A DNA stretch of 35,881 nt from Humidesulfovibrio sp. (lineage in GTDB: Bacteria; Desulfobacterota; Desulfovibrionia; Desulfovibrionales; Desulfovibrionaceae), in NCBI RefSeq assembly GCF_030689645.1, contig NZ_JAUYFU010000068.1, positions 1 through 35,881 of the forward strand, written 5' to 3'. Below the pieces are notes generated by a model that saw only the letters and a list, made by a program, of their open reading frames with translations, was not told the origin of the DNA and made no database searches. Below, in pieces: positions 15,116-22,678 of the stretch. The position numbers were made by a program, and so were the translations under genes. The stretch's first letter is position 1; each line of letters opens with the position of its first letter.

Positions 15116-15723
15116 ATTTGGCCGAGAGCCTTCGCCCTTGGGCCCTAGCCGGCCTTTCGCACCTGTACCTGCCAGAAGGGGTGGAAATCGTTGCGGCTGA
15201 TCCAGTGGCCGAGGCCCACTCCACAATCAATACACCTCCACAAACCACAACAGCCGTCGAGATGGTTGACGAGACCATCTCGCCCAGCGCTTGGCCTGCG
15301 CCCTGGAGCACCCTGGCGTCCCGCGTACGCACCCCTCCCCGTGTGATCATCACCTACTCATCACTGGCGGACGATGTGGCTGGGGCCGCTGATCCTGCGC
15401 GCCGGAAGCTGTTCCAATCCATCCTCTCATTCCTCGGATGGCCCGCCGGAACCACGCTATTCTGGCCAATCTCCTTTCCTACCGGCGTCGATCCGGGTCC
15501 ACACTTCGCATCGGACCTGTTCGCAGCAGGTGTGCGGCACTTCGAGATCCGCCATCTTCTGTGCTTTGGGTCCGGCCCGGCAGACCGTGCGCGCACGCTC
15601 TTCCCCCAGGAGGACAAAATCGTGCTGGTTCACGCCGCGCCCGCGCCCGAAGCGCTCACACCGTTGCTTCCGCATGAGCTGCACCAGGCTCTGGCCCACC
15701 TCAAGGGTCTCGCCCTCTCCTAA
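15091..15723 (+). CDS. Unknown protein overlapping coaBC
   Basis: A 210-residue soluble protein starting at ATG 15091, 25 nt before the coaBC stop in another frame. It has no signal peptide or membrane segment. Family-like parts are AESLRPWALAGLSHLYLPEG, RVIITYSSLADDVAGAADPA, RRKLFQSILSFLGWPAGTTL, FWPISFP and GVRHFEIRHLLCFGSGPADR, ending in VLVHAAPAPEAL and HELHQALAHLKGL. The strand-turn-helix alternation suggests an alpha/beta enzyme or binding protein. I see no nucleotide loop, metal site or known signature. The overlap with coaBC implies coupled translation and possibly a related task, but that is inference. Confidence 0.7.
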   Translation: MGSFAASLDLAESLRPWALAGLSHLYLPEGVEIVAADPVAEAHSTINTPPQTTTAVEMVDETISPSAWPAPWSTLASRVRTPPRVIITYSSLADDVAGAADPARRKLFQSILSFLGWPAGTTLFWPISFPTGVDPGPHFASDLFAAGVRHFEIRHLLCFGSGPADRARTLFPQEDKIVLVHAAPAPEALTPLLPHELHQALAHLKGLALS

Positions 15724-15792
15724 GCTTGCCAATGCCCACAAGGGCAGGTAAACCTGCCAACTTCACATTCACCCGCAACAAAGGATTCCGCC

Positions 15793-16800
15793 ATGAAGGT
15801 ACTTGTCACTGGAGCTGCCGGCTTCATCGGGTTTCACCTGTCTCGCCGCCTGCTTTCCATGGGCCATGAGGTTGTCGGCCTGGACAACCTGAATGACTAC
15901 TACTCTGTCGAGGTTAAACTCTCCCGTCTGGAGATCTTAAAGCCCGAGCCCAGGTTTACGTTCGTTCGCCTGGACCTGGCCGACAACGAAGGCATGGCCA
16001 AACTCTTCGCCGAACAGGGCTTCACCCATGTGGTGAACCTGGCCGCCCAGGCCGGTGTCCGCTACAGCATAGAGAACCCGCGCGCCTACATCGACTCAAA
16101 CGTTGTCGGCTTTCTGAACATCCTTGAGGGCTGCCGCCACAACAATGTCGGGCACCTGGCATATGCCTCTTCCAGCTCCGTATACGGCCTGAACACCACC
16201 ATGCCCCTCAGCGTTCACGATAACGTGGACCACCCCATGAGCCTTTACGCCGCCACCAAGAAGTCCAATGAGCTCATGGCCCACACTTACAGCCACCTGT
16301 ACAACCTGCCCACCACCGGCCTGCGCTTTTTCACGGTTTACGGCCCCTGGGGGCGCCCGGACATGGCGCTGTTCCTGTTCACCAAGGCCATCATTGCCGG
16401 CGAGCCGATCAAGGTGTTCAACCACGGCAAGATGCGTCGCGACTTCACCTACATTGACGACATCGTGGAAGGCGTTGTGCGAGTCACCCAGCACACGGCC
16501 GAGCCCAACCCCGAATGGTCCGGCGCGAACCCAGACCCCGCCACCAGCCCTGGCCCTTACCGTTTGTACAACATCGGCAACAACAAGGTTGTGGAGCTCT
16601 CCCGCTATATTGAGGTCCTGGAAGAATGCCTGGGCAAGAAAGCTATCAAACAATATCTCCCCATGCAGATGGGAGACGTTCCTGCCACCGAGGCCAACGT
16701 TGATGACCTTGTCCGGGACGTCGGCTTCAAGCCTGCCACAAGCATTGAGGTTGGAATTGCCCGTTTTGTCTCATGGTACCGCGACTACTTCAAGGTTTAG
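15793..16800 (+). CDS. NAD-dependent epimerase, UDP-glucuronate 4-epimerase type
   Basis: A 335-residue short-chain dehydrogenase/reductase that probably interconverts UDP-glucuronate and UDP-galacturonate for surface polysaccharide. The NAD loop TGAAGFIG is at 6-13. [16 protein letters not shown] (31-46) and [20 protein letters not shown] (84-103) are typical of the glucuronate-epimerase branch. The catalytic group is YASSSSVYG (124-132) with Y152 and K156 in [31 protein letters not shown] and [13 protein letters not shown] support the same branch. It starts at ATG 15793 with AAAGGA. It stands just before the partition locus and has no obvious terminator. dTDP- or other UDP-sugar epimerase activity is a less likely alternative. 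Confidence 0.88.
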   Translation: MKVLVTGAAGFIGFHLSRRLLSMGHEVVGLDNLNDYYSVEVKLSRLEILKPEPRFTFVRLDLADNEGMAKLFAEQGFTHVVNLAAQAGVRYSIENPRAYIDSNVVGFLNILEGCRHNNVGHLAYASSSSVYGLNTTMPLSVHDNVDHPMSLYAATKKSNELMAHTYSHLYNLPTTGLRFFTVYGPWGRPDMALFLFTKAIIAGEPIKVFNHGKMRRDFTYIDDIVEGVVRVTQHTAEPNPEWSGANPDPATSPGPYRLYNIGNNKVVELSRYIEVLEECLGKKAIKQYLPMQMGDVPATEANVDDLVRDVGFKPATSIEVGIARFVSWYRDYFKV

Positions 16801-16877
16801 ACTCTTTTTTCCACTCCAGCCACGTCAACACCTTGATTTTGTGTCGGCCAGGACTTAGTCTCACAACCTACCCGGCA

Positions 16878-16893
16878 CGTTTCACGTGAAACA
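16878..16893. promoter_or_regulatory. parS site 1 (ParB-binding palindrome)
   Basis: CGTTTCACGTGAAACA contains the full GTTTCACGTGAAAC palindrome of bacterial parS, with 15 of 16 consensus bases. It lies 60 nt ahead of parA. Confidence 0.95.
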
Positions 16894-16908
16894 CACAGAG
16901 ATTGGCAA

Positions 16909-16924
16909 TGTTTCACGTGAAACG
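16909..16924. promoter_or_regulatory. parS site 2 (ParB-binding palindrome)
   Basis: TGTTTCACGTGAAACG has 15 of 16 consensus bases. It is spaced 31 bp (about three helical turns) from site 1, so both face the same side of the helix. The sites occupy the parA promoter region, so ParB could also repress parA. Confidence 0.95.
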
Positions 16925-16952
16925 CCGGGAGTCTGAATGACCTGGAGGCTCC

Positions 16953-17723
16953 GTGGCACGCAGAATCGTCGTTGCGAACCAAAAGGGCGGGGTGGGCAAA
17001 ACCACCACCGCCGTGAACCTTGGCGCGTCCCTAGCCGTTATGGAAAAACGTGTATTACTGGTGGACTGCGATCCGCAGGGCAACGCGTCAAGCGGGCTGG
17101 GGTTCTACCCCGGCGATGACCGCGACAACATCTATACGGCGTTATTCGACCCGGACAATGTCCGCAAATGCATCGTGGAGACGGCCATACCGTACCTCTC
17201 GCTGCTCCCTGGCACGCAAGACCTGGTGGGAGCCGAGATCGAGCTGGCGGACAAGCTTGGCCGCGAATACTATGTTCGCGACCTGCTGGGAGCGGTTGAA
17301 GACGAGTACGACTTCATCCTCATCGACTGCCCGCCGTCACTTGGCATCCTGACTGTGAACGCGCTCTGCGCCGCAAGGGAGCTCCTGGTCCCCTTGCAGT
17401 GCGAGTACTATGCGCTGGAAGGTCTATCGCAGCTGCTCATGACCTATGAGCTGGTGAAAAAGCGCCTGAACCCGGAGCTCAAGGTGCTGGGCGTGGTGCT
17501 TACCATGTACGACCAGCGCAACAAGCTCTCCTGGCAGGTCAAGAATGAGGTGCGCAAGGCCCTGCCGCAACACCTGTTCGAAGTCATCATCCCGCGAAAC
17601 GTGCGGCTCTCCGAAGCGCCGAGCTTTGGCAAGCCAGTCATAACCTATGACATTCGCTCCAGCGGGGCCGAAGCATACATGGCGTTGGCCCAGGAAGTTG
17701 TGCGCAGCAAGGTGCGTGATTAG
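16953..17723 (+). CDS. parA: Chromosome partition ATPase ParA (Soj)
   Basis: ParA is a deviant Walker ATPase that moves ParB-parS complexes during chromosome segregation. The 256-residue product has the signature KGGVGKTTTAVNLG with the two Lys of the deviant Walker A (K11, K16), VLLVDCDPQGNASSGLG, the Walker B-like FILIDCPPSLGILTVNAL, and the C-terminal RLSEAPSFGKPVITYD typical of Soj-type chromosomal proteins. There is no N-terminal HTH domain, again the chromosomal type. It starts at GTG 16953 behind CTGGAGG. Two parS sites lie directly upstream. parB is not next to it: an opposing gene separates them. Confidence 0.96.
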   Translation: MARRIVVANQKGGVGKTTTAVNLGASLAVMEKRVLLVDCDPQGNASSGLGFYPGDDRDNIYTALFDPDNVRKCIVETAIPYLSLLPGTQDLVGAEIELADKLGREYYVRDLLGAVEDEYDFILIDCPPSLGILTVNALCAARELLVPLQCEYYALEGLSQLLMTYELVKKRLNPELKVLGVVLTMYDQRNKLSWQVKNEVRKALPQHLFEVIIPRNVRLSEAPSFGKPVITYDIRSSGAEAYMALAQEVVRSKVRD

Positions 17724-17744
17724 GCTAGCCCGTAAAGGCCGGAG

Positions 17745-18179
17745 CTAGATGCCCCGGCCAAGGTTGCGAACGGATTTTTCTTTGAGGTAAGGCTTGGTTT
17801 CGACCTTGATCACATCCTTGAAGTGGCGTTTCAAGATCTTGGATTGGCAGGCGACACAGCGGAAGGTAACCAGTCCGCCTAGGTTGGCGACCGTGAGTAT
17901 GAACTTCCGCGGCTCATCAAGCTCCCAGGCGTCCGTGGTGTTGCCGCAATGGCCACAGCAAACATCATGGTCTACAGGGTATTTAAAGTCCCAGTACTGG
18001 ACCAGGTCGCGCCAATCCTGCATCGGCTCCTCGACATCGATGGTTGTTCTTTCAGTTGGAGCGAAGCGTGATAGAACCGTCTCGCGAACAAAGGCCCAGG
18101 CCTCGGGACCAAGCAGCGCGCCGACAGGTTGCCCCTTGGCGTCGAACAACTCCTGAAACTCAGGCAAATTAGAAATCAT
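17745..18179 (-). CDS. Zinc-ribbon-like protein of unknown function between parA and parB
   Basis: A 144-residue protein starting at ATG 18179 (MISNLPEFQELFDAKGQPVG) behind GGAGC. Cys pairs CCGHCG (about residues 74-79) and CVACQ (about 107-111) are spaced like a zinc ribbon. Around them run WRDLVQYWDFKYPV, ELDEPRKFILTVANLGGLV and KRHFKDVIKVETKPYLKEK. It runs opposite to parA and parB, converging on parA (21-nt gap) and diverging from parB (102 nt). Its codon use looks like the neighbours', so I take it as a real resident gene. No named family is recognised. A segregation-linked function is only suggested by position. Confidence 0.75.
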   Translation of the reverse strand: MISNLPEFQELFDAKGQPVGALLGPEAWAFVRETVLSRFAPTERTTIDVEEPMQDWRDLVQYWDFKYPVDHDVCCGHCGNTTDAWELDEPRKFILTVANLGGLVTFRCVACQSKILKRHFKDVIKVETKPYLKEKSVRNLGRGI

Positions 18180-18281
18180 GTGCTGCTCCGATATTGAAGT
18201 GATGGCGTCTTATAAGTCCCAGGACCGACCCTGGCAAGGGCGCACGTGGATATCGCGGCTGAATCGATTTGGAGGGTATCA

Positions 18282-19205
18282 ATGGCCATAGGTCAACGCG
18301 GATTGGGGCGAGGATTGGACGCGCTGCTTGGCAGCATTAAGCCGGAATCGGTGAACACAGCAGAAGTGAAGCATCTGCCCATCGCCTCCATCAGGCCGAA
18401 CCCGCACCAACCGCGCAAAGAGTTCGACCCAGAGGCGCTTCAGGATCTCTGTAACTCCATCAAGAGCCAGGGGGTGCTTCAGCCCATCCTTGTGCGGCCA
18501 CTCACGGGAGAAGCAACCCCTTACGAACTGGTAGCGGGTGAGCGCCGTATGCGCGCTTCCAAGATGGCTGGCCTGACCGAGATTCCGGCCCTGGTCCGTG
18601 TGCTTACTGACATGGAAACCCTGGCTATCGCGCTCATTGAGAACCTGCAGCGCGCCGACCTGAACGCCATCGAGGAAGCGCGCGGCTTTCAGCAGCTTTT
18701 AAAGGACTTCGGCCTCAGCCAAGAGGAGCTTGCCCGCCAAGTTGGCAAAAGCCGCTCTGCCTTAGCGAACTCGCTTCGGCTGTTGAACCTGCCCGAGGCA
18801 ATTCAGGCTGATATTCAAACCGGCGTGCTCACAGCCGGCCATGGACGCGCCATAATGTCGGTGGACCCTGACGCCGGGCACGGCCTTTACGAACGCATCA
18901 AGGGATTCAACCTTTCGGTTCGCCAGGCAGAGGCAGAAGCTAGTTTTTACAAGGAAAACGGGAGAATGGCTGAGCCAGAAGAGCTATATGGCAGCGAAAA
19001 GCCTCGTGGCAAGGCCCCCCGAGGCGCGCGCAGCGCCAAGGTGATTGACGAAACCCTGGCGCAGTTCCAGAACGAATTGGCCCAAATATTAGGTGACACG
19101 GTGAAAATTACTGGAAGCATGGAGCGCGGGGTGCTTTCCGTTCAGTACCAGTCCTCGGCGCAACTCACGGCGCTGGCGCAAAAGCTTGGGCTGAACGTCA
19201 CCTGA
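18282..19205 (+). CDS. parB: Chromosome partition protein ParB (Spo0J)
   Basis: ParB binds parS and spreads along DNA as a CTP-dependent clamp. The 307-residue product starts at ATG 18282 (MAIGQRGLGRGLDALLGS) behind GGAGGG; a longer frame from 18246 lacks a ribosome site. It shows the N-terminal GLGRGLDALLG (ParA-stimulating segment), IRPNPHQPRKEFDPEAL (37-53), GVLQPILVRP (64-73), and the CTP-binding/arginine box ELVAGERRMRASKMAGL (82-98). ENLQRADLNAIEEARGFQQL (120-139) and the helix-turn-helix LSQEELARQVGKSRSALANS (145-164) follow, then a C-terminal dimer domain. It presumably binds the two parS sites ahead of parA. Confidence 0.96.
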   Translation: MAIGQRGLGRGLDALLGSIKPESVNTAEVKHLPIASIRPNPHQPRKEFDPEALQDLCNSIKSQGVLQPILVRPLTGEATPYELVAGERRMRASKMAGLTEIPALVRVLTDMETLAIALIENLQRADLNAIEEARGFQQLLKDFGLSQEELARQVGKSRSALANSLRLLNLPEAIQADIQTGVLTAGHGRAIMSVDPDAGHGLYERIKGFNLSVRQAEAEASFYKENGRMAEPEELYGSEKPRGKAPRGARSAKVIDETLAQFQNELAQILGDTVKITGSMERGVLSVQYQSSAQLTALAQKLGLNVT

Positions 19206-19301
19206 TCACGACAATCATCAGATCATCACCACAGACAACACCCCGCCAGAACATGCATAAACAGTGTTTTTGCGTGAGCGGCTGAGGAATTTTGAGGACA
19301 T

Positions 19302-20315
19302 ATGATCACACCTGAAGTTGATAAACTGCTCACAGATCTCGCAGGCAAGCGCGTGATGATCGTCGGCGATGTCATGCTCGATCACTACACGTTCGGGGCA
19401 GTCACGCGGATCTCGCCTGAGGCGCCAGTGCCGGTGGTTGAGGTGATCAGCGAGGACTATGTGCTAGGCGGGGCCGGGAACGTGGCCCGAAACATCACCG
19501 CTCTGGGTGGCCGGGCAACAATGCTCGGCGTGATCGGTGATGATCGCGATGGCGAAACCCTGAAAGCGCTGTTGGACGAACATGCTGTAGACACCATCCT
19601 TGTTCACGATGATCGCCGCCGCACAACAAGGAAAACCCGCATTATCGCCCACAATCAGCAAATCGTCAGGGTTGATCGCGAAAACGCAGACCCTCTGTCG
19701 GATGCAGTGGTTGGAGAGTTGCTGGAGTACATCGCGAAGCACGGACAAGGCCATGATATTGTTATTGTTTCTGACTACGGCAAAGGCGTGGTCACCAGGC
19801 CGATCATGGACGCTCTGCGGGCGCTCAAGGGACCAGATGGACGCCGTCCGCGCATCCTTGTGGACCCCAAACCGCAAAACTACGACTTGTACCACAATGT
19901 GGACATCTTGACCCCCAACGCCAAAGAGGCGGGAGAAGGCGCCGGACTTGCCTGCGCTTGGCCAAACGGGCCTGCCACGGTGGGCCAGGCGCTATTCGAC
20001 CGGCTCGACTGCCGGGATCTGCTTATCACCCTCGGGCCACAGGGCATGGCGCTGTTTGAAGGCCGAGAAAACGCCAGACATATCCCGACCTTTGCCCGAA
20101 AAGTGTTCGACGTCACCGGTGCGGGAGACACGGTCATCGCGACCCTGGCCTTGGCCCTGGCCGCAGGGGCCTCGCTCCTGGATGCCGCAGTTCTGGCCAA
20201 CCATGCCGCAGGCATAGTTGTGGCGCAGGTTGGCGCAGCGACCCCCACGCCGGAAAGTCTACGACAGGCCGTTGAAGCTCGCCCTGCCCCGCCCATTGCG
20301 CCTCTGCCGGGATAG
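19302..20315 (+). CDS. hldA: D-glycero-beta-D-manno-heptose-7-phosphate kinase
   Basis: HldA (RfaE domain I) phosphorylates heptose 7-phosphate at C1 for the LPS inner core. The 337-residue PfkB-type kinase has VMIVGDVMLDHYTFGAVTRI (18-37), SPEAPVPVVEV (38-48), VLGGAGNVARNITALGG (54-70), DPKPQNYDLY, TPNAKEA (204-210) and the catalytic loop DVTGAGDTVIA with Asp276. It stops where the fused E. coli HldE would continue into the adenylyltransferase domain, so the HldC function must be encoded elsewhere. It starts at ATG 19302 with GAGGAC, 96 nt after parB, same strand. Its base composition matches its neighbours. Confidence 0.92.
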   Translation: MITPEVDKLLTDLAGKRVMIVGDVMLDHYTFGAVTRISPEAPVPVVEVISEDYVLGGAGNVARNITALGGRATMLGVIGDDRDGETLKALLDEHAVDTILVHDDRRRTTRKTRIIAHNQQIVRVDRENADPLSDAVVGELLEYIAKHGQGHDIVIVSDYGKGVVTRPIMDALRALKGPDGRRPRILVDPKPQNYDLYHNVDILTPNAKEAGEGAGLACAWPNGPATVGQALFDRLDCRDLLITLGPQGMALFEGRENARHIPTFARKVFDVTGAGDTVIATLALALAAGASLLDAAVLANHAAGIVVAQVGAATPTPESLRQAVEARPAPPIAPLPG

Positions 20316-20417
20316 AAATCCGCAGAAACGCGCACCAGCGCACAGGATCAGTTTACGCGGACTTAGGAATTGGTTAGTGGTATGTGTCAATCACCGGTAT
20401 TGAACGGAGGAAACGCC

Positions 20418-21770
20418 ATGCCCAAGACCCCGACAGTCAAAAAAATCGACCTGGACACGACCATCCAGACCCTGGGCGTGGCCAAAATCCCATCGCCCTT
20501 GAACTACTGCCGGTTCATAGGGCAGGAGGAAACACTGGAGCTCCGGCTCACAGAGGAAGAGGCCGACCTCTCCATGGGCTCCGGGCTGCCCATGCATTTT
20601 GAGAAAGCCGGTCCGCGCGGGAAACTGTACTTCGACTCTTCCAAGGTCAAATGCGCCATCGTCACATGCGGAGGCCTGTGCCCCGGCATCAACGATGTTA
20701 TCCGCGCCATCGTCATGGACGCCTACCACCACTACCACGTGGCCTCGGTCATCGGAATTCGCTACGGGCTGCAGGGCTTCATTCCTAAATACGGGCACGA
20801 CATCATTGAGCTGACGCCAAACAACGTTAGCAACTTCCATGTGTTCGGCGGGACAGAGTTGGGTTCGTCGCGCGGGCCTCAGGCGCCCGACGAGATCGTG
20901 GACGCGCTGGAGCGAATGAATGTGGGCGTGTTGTTCATGATCGGCGGCGACGGCACCATGAAAGCCGCAGCCAACATAGTGAAAGAAATTCGCAGCCGCA
21001 ATTCGCGGATAAGCGTCATCGGCATCCCCAAGACCATCGACAACGACATCAATTTCGTCGGCAAATCCTTCGGATTCGATACAGCCGTGGAAAAAGCCAC
21101 CGAGGCCATCGCCTGCGCCCACGTCGAGGCTGTTGGCGCATACAACGGCATCGGCATTGTGAAACTCATGGGCCGGGAATCCGGATTCATTGCAGCGCAG
21201 GCAACCCTGGCCCTTAAGGAAGTGAACTTCGTCCTTGTGCCGGAAAGCCCCTTCACCATGGAAGGACCCGACGGCCTGCTGGCTCAGTTGGAAAAGCGGC
21301 TGAGGGCGCGGCACCATGCGGTCATCGTGGTGGCCGAGGGCGCCGGACAGCATCTCTGCGAAGCCAGCGGCCGCACCGACGCCTCAGGAAATCCTGTGCT
21401 GTGCGACATCAGCTCCCTGCTCATCAGCGGCATCAAGGACCACTTCAAAAACCGGAACATGGAAGCCACGGTCAAGTTCATCGACCCGAGCTACATCATC
21501 CGTTCAGTTTCGGCCAACGCCAACGACCGTGTGTACTGCGGCTTTTTAGGCCAGAATGCCGTCCACGCGGCCATGGCGGGCAAAACTGGAATGGTTGTAA
21601 GCCGACTTCAGTCCCGCTTCGTTCACGTGCCCCTGGAGCTGGTCACAATGAAGCGTAAGAAGCTGAACATCGAAGCCGACTATTGGCGCGCCGTCATCGA
21701 ATCCACGGGCCAGGAATCCATGACCGTGCATGCCCTGCCCGGCTCGCCCTGCCCGATCAGAAAAGACTGA
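20418..21770 (+). CDS. 6-phosphofructokinase, ATP-dependent, long 'PPi-like' type
   Basis: A 450-residue phosphofructokinase. The start at ATG 20418 follows GGAGGAA; the longer frame to 20370 lacks one. It shows CGGLCPGINDVIRAIV (84-99), GGDGT (176-180), PKTIDNDINFVGKSFGFDTA (204-223) and MGRESGFIAA. A Gly at the position where PPi enzymes have Asp (GGDG rather than GGDD) points to ATP as donor. The Lys in PKTIDND and the 90-residue N-terminal extension are the pattern of the long group that includes the trypanosomal ATP-PFK. It thus looks like an ATP-PFK within an otherwise PPi-type lineage. It is followed by a strong terminator. Confidence 0.9.
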   Translation: MPKTPTVKKIDLDTTIQTLGVAKIPSPLNYCRFIGQEETLELRLTEEEADLSMGSGLPMHFEKAGPRGKLYFDSSKVKCAIVTCGGLCPGINDVIRAIVMDAYHHYHVASVIGIRYGLQGFIPKYGHDIIELTPNNVSNFHVFGGTELGSSRGPQAPDEIVDALERMNVGVLFMIGGDGTMKAAANIVKEIRSRNSRISVIGIPKTIDNDINFVGKSFGFDTAVEKATEAIACAHVEAVGAYNGIGIVKLMGRESGFIAAQATLALKEVNFVLVPESPFTMEGPDGLLAQLEKRLRARHHAVIVVAEGAGQHLCEASGRTDASGNPVLCDISSLLISGIKDHFKNRNMEATVKFIDPSYIIRSVSANANDRVYCGFLGQNAVHAAMAGKTGMVVSRLQSRFVHVPLELVTMKRKKLNIEADYWRAVIESTGQESMTVHALPGSPCPIRKD

Positions 21771-21789
21771 GCAAAGCTCACCGCGCAAT

Positions 21790-21826
21790 AAAAAAGACGC
21801 CTGGTTCGCCAGGCGTCTTCATTTTT
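21790..21826. terminator. Bidirectional terminator after pfk
   Basis: AAGACGCCTGG-TTCG-CCAGGCGTCTT is a perfect stem with a tetraloop and T/A-tracts on both sides. It serves pfk (plus) and the opposing gene that ends at 21847. Confidence 0.9.
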
Positions 21827-21846
21827 GGGCAGAATAACGTAGGTAG

Positions 21847-22245
21847 CTAGTCTTCGTTCACGGCCGGACGAATAAGCGCATGCTCGCCGATGGTCTTTCG
21901 GGCGTCTTCAGCCTGCAGGGCCATGGCCAGGAGTTCAAACATGTCGTTCACAGGGAACTCGACAACAAAGCTGCCGTTGTCAGCAAGAACCGTGTCGCCC
22001 TGCTCATCGAGCATGTAAGCGCGGCGCTCGCGGCTCTCACCTGATGCGGCGATGATGCCGTAAGCGATCTTACCTTCGGGGGTTTTGTATATTTTCTCCA
22101 CGGTGAGAAGGCCCGTGCTGGTGCTGAAGTGAATGTCCTCGGCCACCAGGGTGCCTGTGAGGGCGATGGGGTTGCCGAAGTCGTTCGGCAAAGAGATGGG
22201 CCGTGGCTCAATATCCTGATCCATGTTCTGCGGCGTGCGGTTCAT
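21847..22245 (-). CDS. Conserved-looking protein of unknown function downstream of HTH gene
   Basis: A 132-residue protein starting at ATG 22245 (MNRTPQNMDQDIEPRPISLP) behind AGGAG. The longer frame to 22410 overlaps the HTH gene and looks non-coding. The body has LTGTLVAEDIHFSTSTGLLT, VEKIYKTPEGKIAYGIIAA, RRAYMLDEQGDTVLADN and SFVVEFPVNDMFELLAMALQ. It is acidic, soluble and built of short beta strands and a late helix; the short repeated strand-turn pattern suggests a small beta-sheet domain. It lies 22 nt after the small HTH gene and should be co-transcribed with it, a regulator plus effector arrangement. The function is not recognised. Confidence 0.7.
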   Translation of the reverse strand: MNRTPQNMDQDIEPRPISLPNDFGNPIALTGTLVAEDIHFSTSTGLLTVEKIYKTPEGKIAYGIIAASGESRERRAYMLDEQGDTVLADNGSFVVEFPVNDMFELLAMALQAEDARKTIGEHALIRPAVNED

Positions 22246-22267
22246 GCGCTCTCCTGGGTCCTGAACG

Positions 22268-22531
22268 TCAGAGGGGCAGCTTGCACTGCCGGGGCCGATT
22301 GCGGGCCGGTTCGGGCTTCCAATGCCTCCAGCCGCGCGCCACATAATCGTGCAGGGCGTCTTCCGTGACCCGCCACTGCGTACCAACGCGGATGGCTTGT
22401 ATGTTGCCATCCTTCACCAGCCGATAGGCGGTGCGTGCGTGGATGCGCAAGATGTCGGCCACTTCCCGTATGGTCAGCAGCCTGGGAAGGATCCCTCCCC
22501 CATCCGGCGCAAGCACATCAATGTCTATCAT
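22268..22531 (-). CDS. Small helix-turn-helix protein (excisionase/MerR-like)
   Basis: An 87-residue DNA-binding protein of the HTH_17/excisionase type. LLTIREVADILRIHARTAYR (about 18-37) forms the helix-turn-helix, and LVKDGNIQAIRVGTQWRVTE (38-57) is the wing, with the typical GxIPA-vRvG-qWR-type strand pair. The C-terminal tail is Arg/Trp/Pro-rich. It starts at ATG 22531 with no strong ribosome site. Upstream it faces a stretch with repeated palindromes (22539-22600) and TTGACA boxes. Such proteins occur in prophages and in small regulatory pairs. No phage genes adjoin it here, so I favour a regulator that controls itself and its downstream partner. Confidence 0.8.
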   Translation of the reverse strand: MIDIDVLAPDGGGILPRLLTIREVADILRIHARTAYRLVKDGNIQAIRVGTQWRVTEDALHDYVARGWRHWKPEPARNRPRQCKLPL

Positions 22532-22538
22532 AGATCAC

Positions 22539-22600
22539 CGATGTACATACGTATGCACCCGTTGTCAAAGAATGTCAACGAATGTCATTCCTGTACATCG
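22539..22600 (-). promoter_or_regulatory. Promoter/operator region of the small HTH operon
   Basis: Outer inverted repeat CGATGTACA (22539-22547) and TGTACATCG (22592-22600). Inside lies a perfect palindrome CATACGTATG (22546-22555) and two direct AATGTCA repeats. Read on the minus strand this gives two TTGACA-like -35 boxes. An autoregulatory operator is the likely reading; the exact promoter is not certain. Confidence 0.55.
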
Positions 22601-22678
22601 ATTAACCCAGAAATGCAGGACTGGCGCGGCCAAGCGCGGCGTCTTCCTACACTGGGTTTTACGGCACGATAAGCAGGT

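Noticed and set aside
13475-15226. 583-codon frame on the minus strand across coaBC
   Set aside because: Covers coaBC and the lipoprotein antisense. The translation is low in hydrophobic core and lacks any motif.
16800-16952. Possible origin of replication beside parS
   Set aside because: No DnaA-box cluster, AT-rich unwinding stretch or dnaA/dnaN genes are seen; the parS pair alone does not show an origin.
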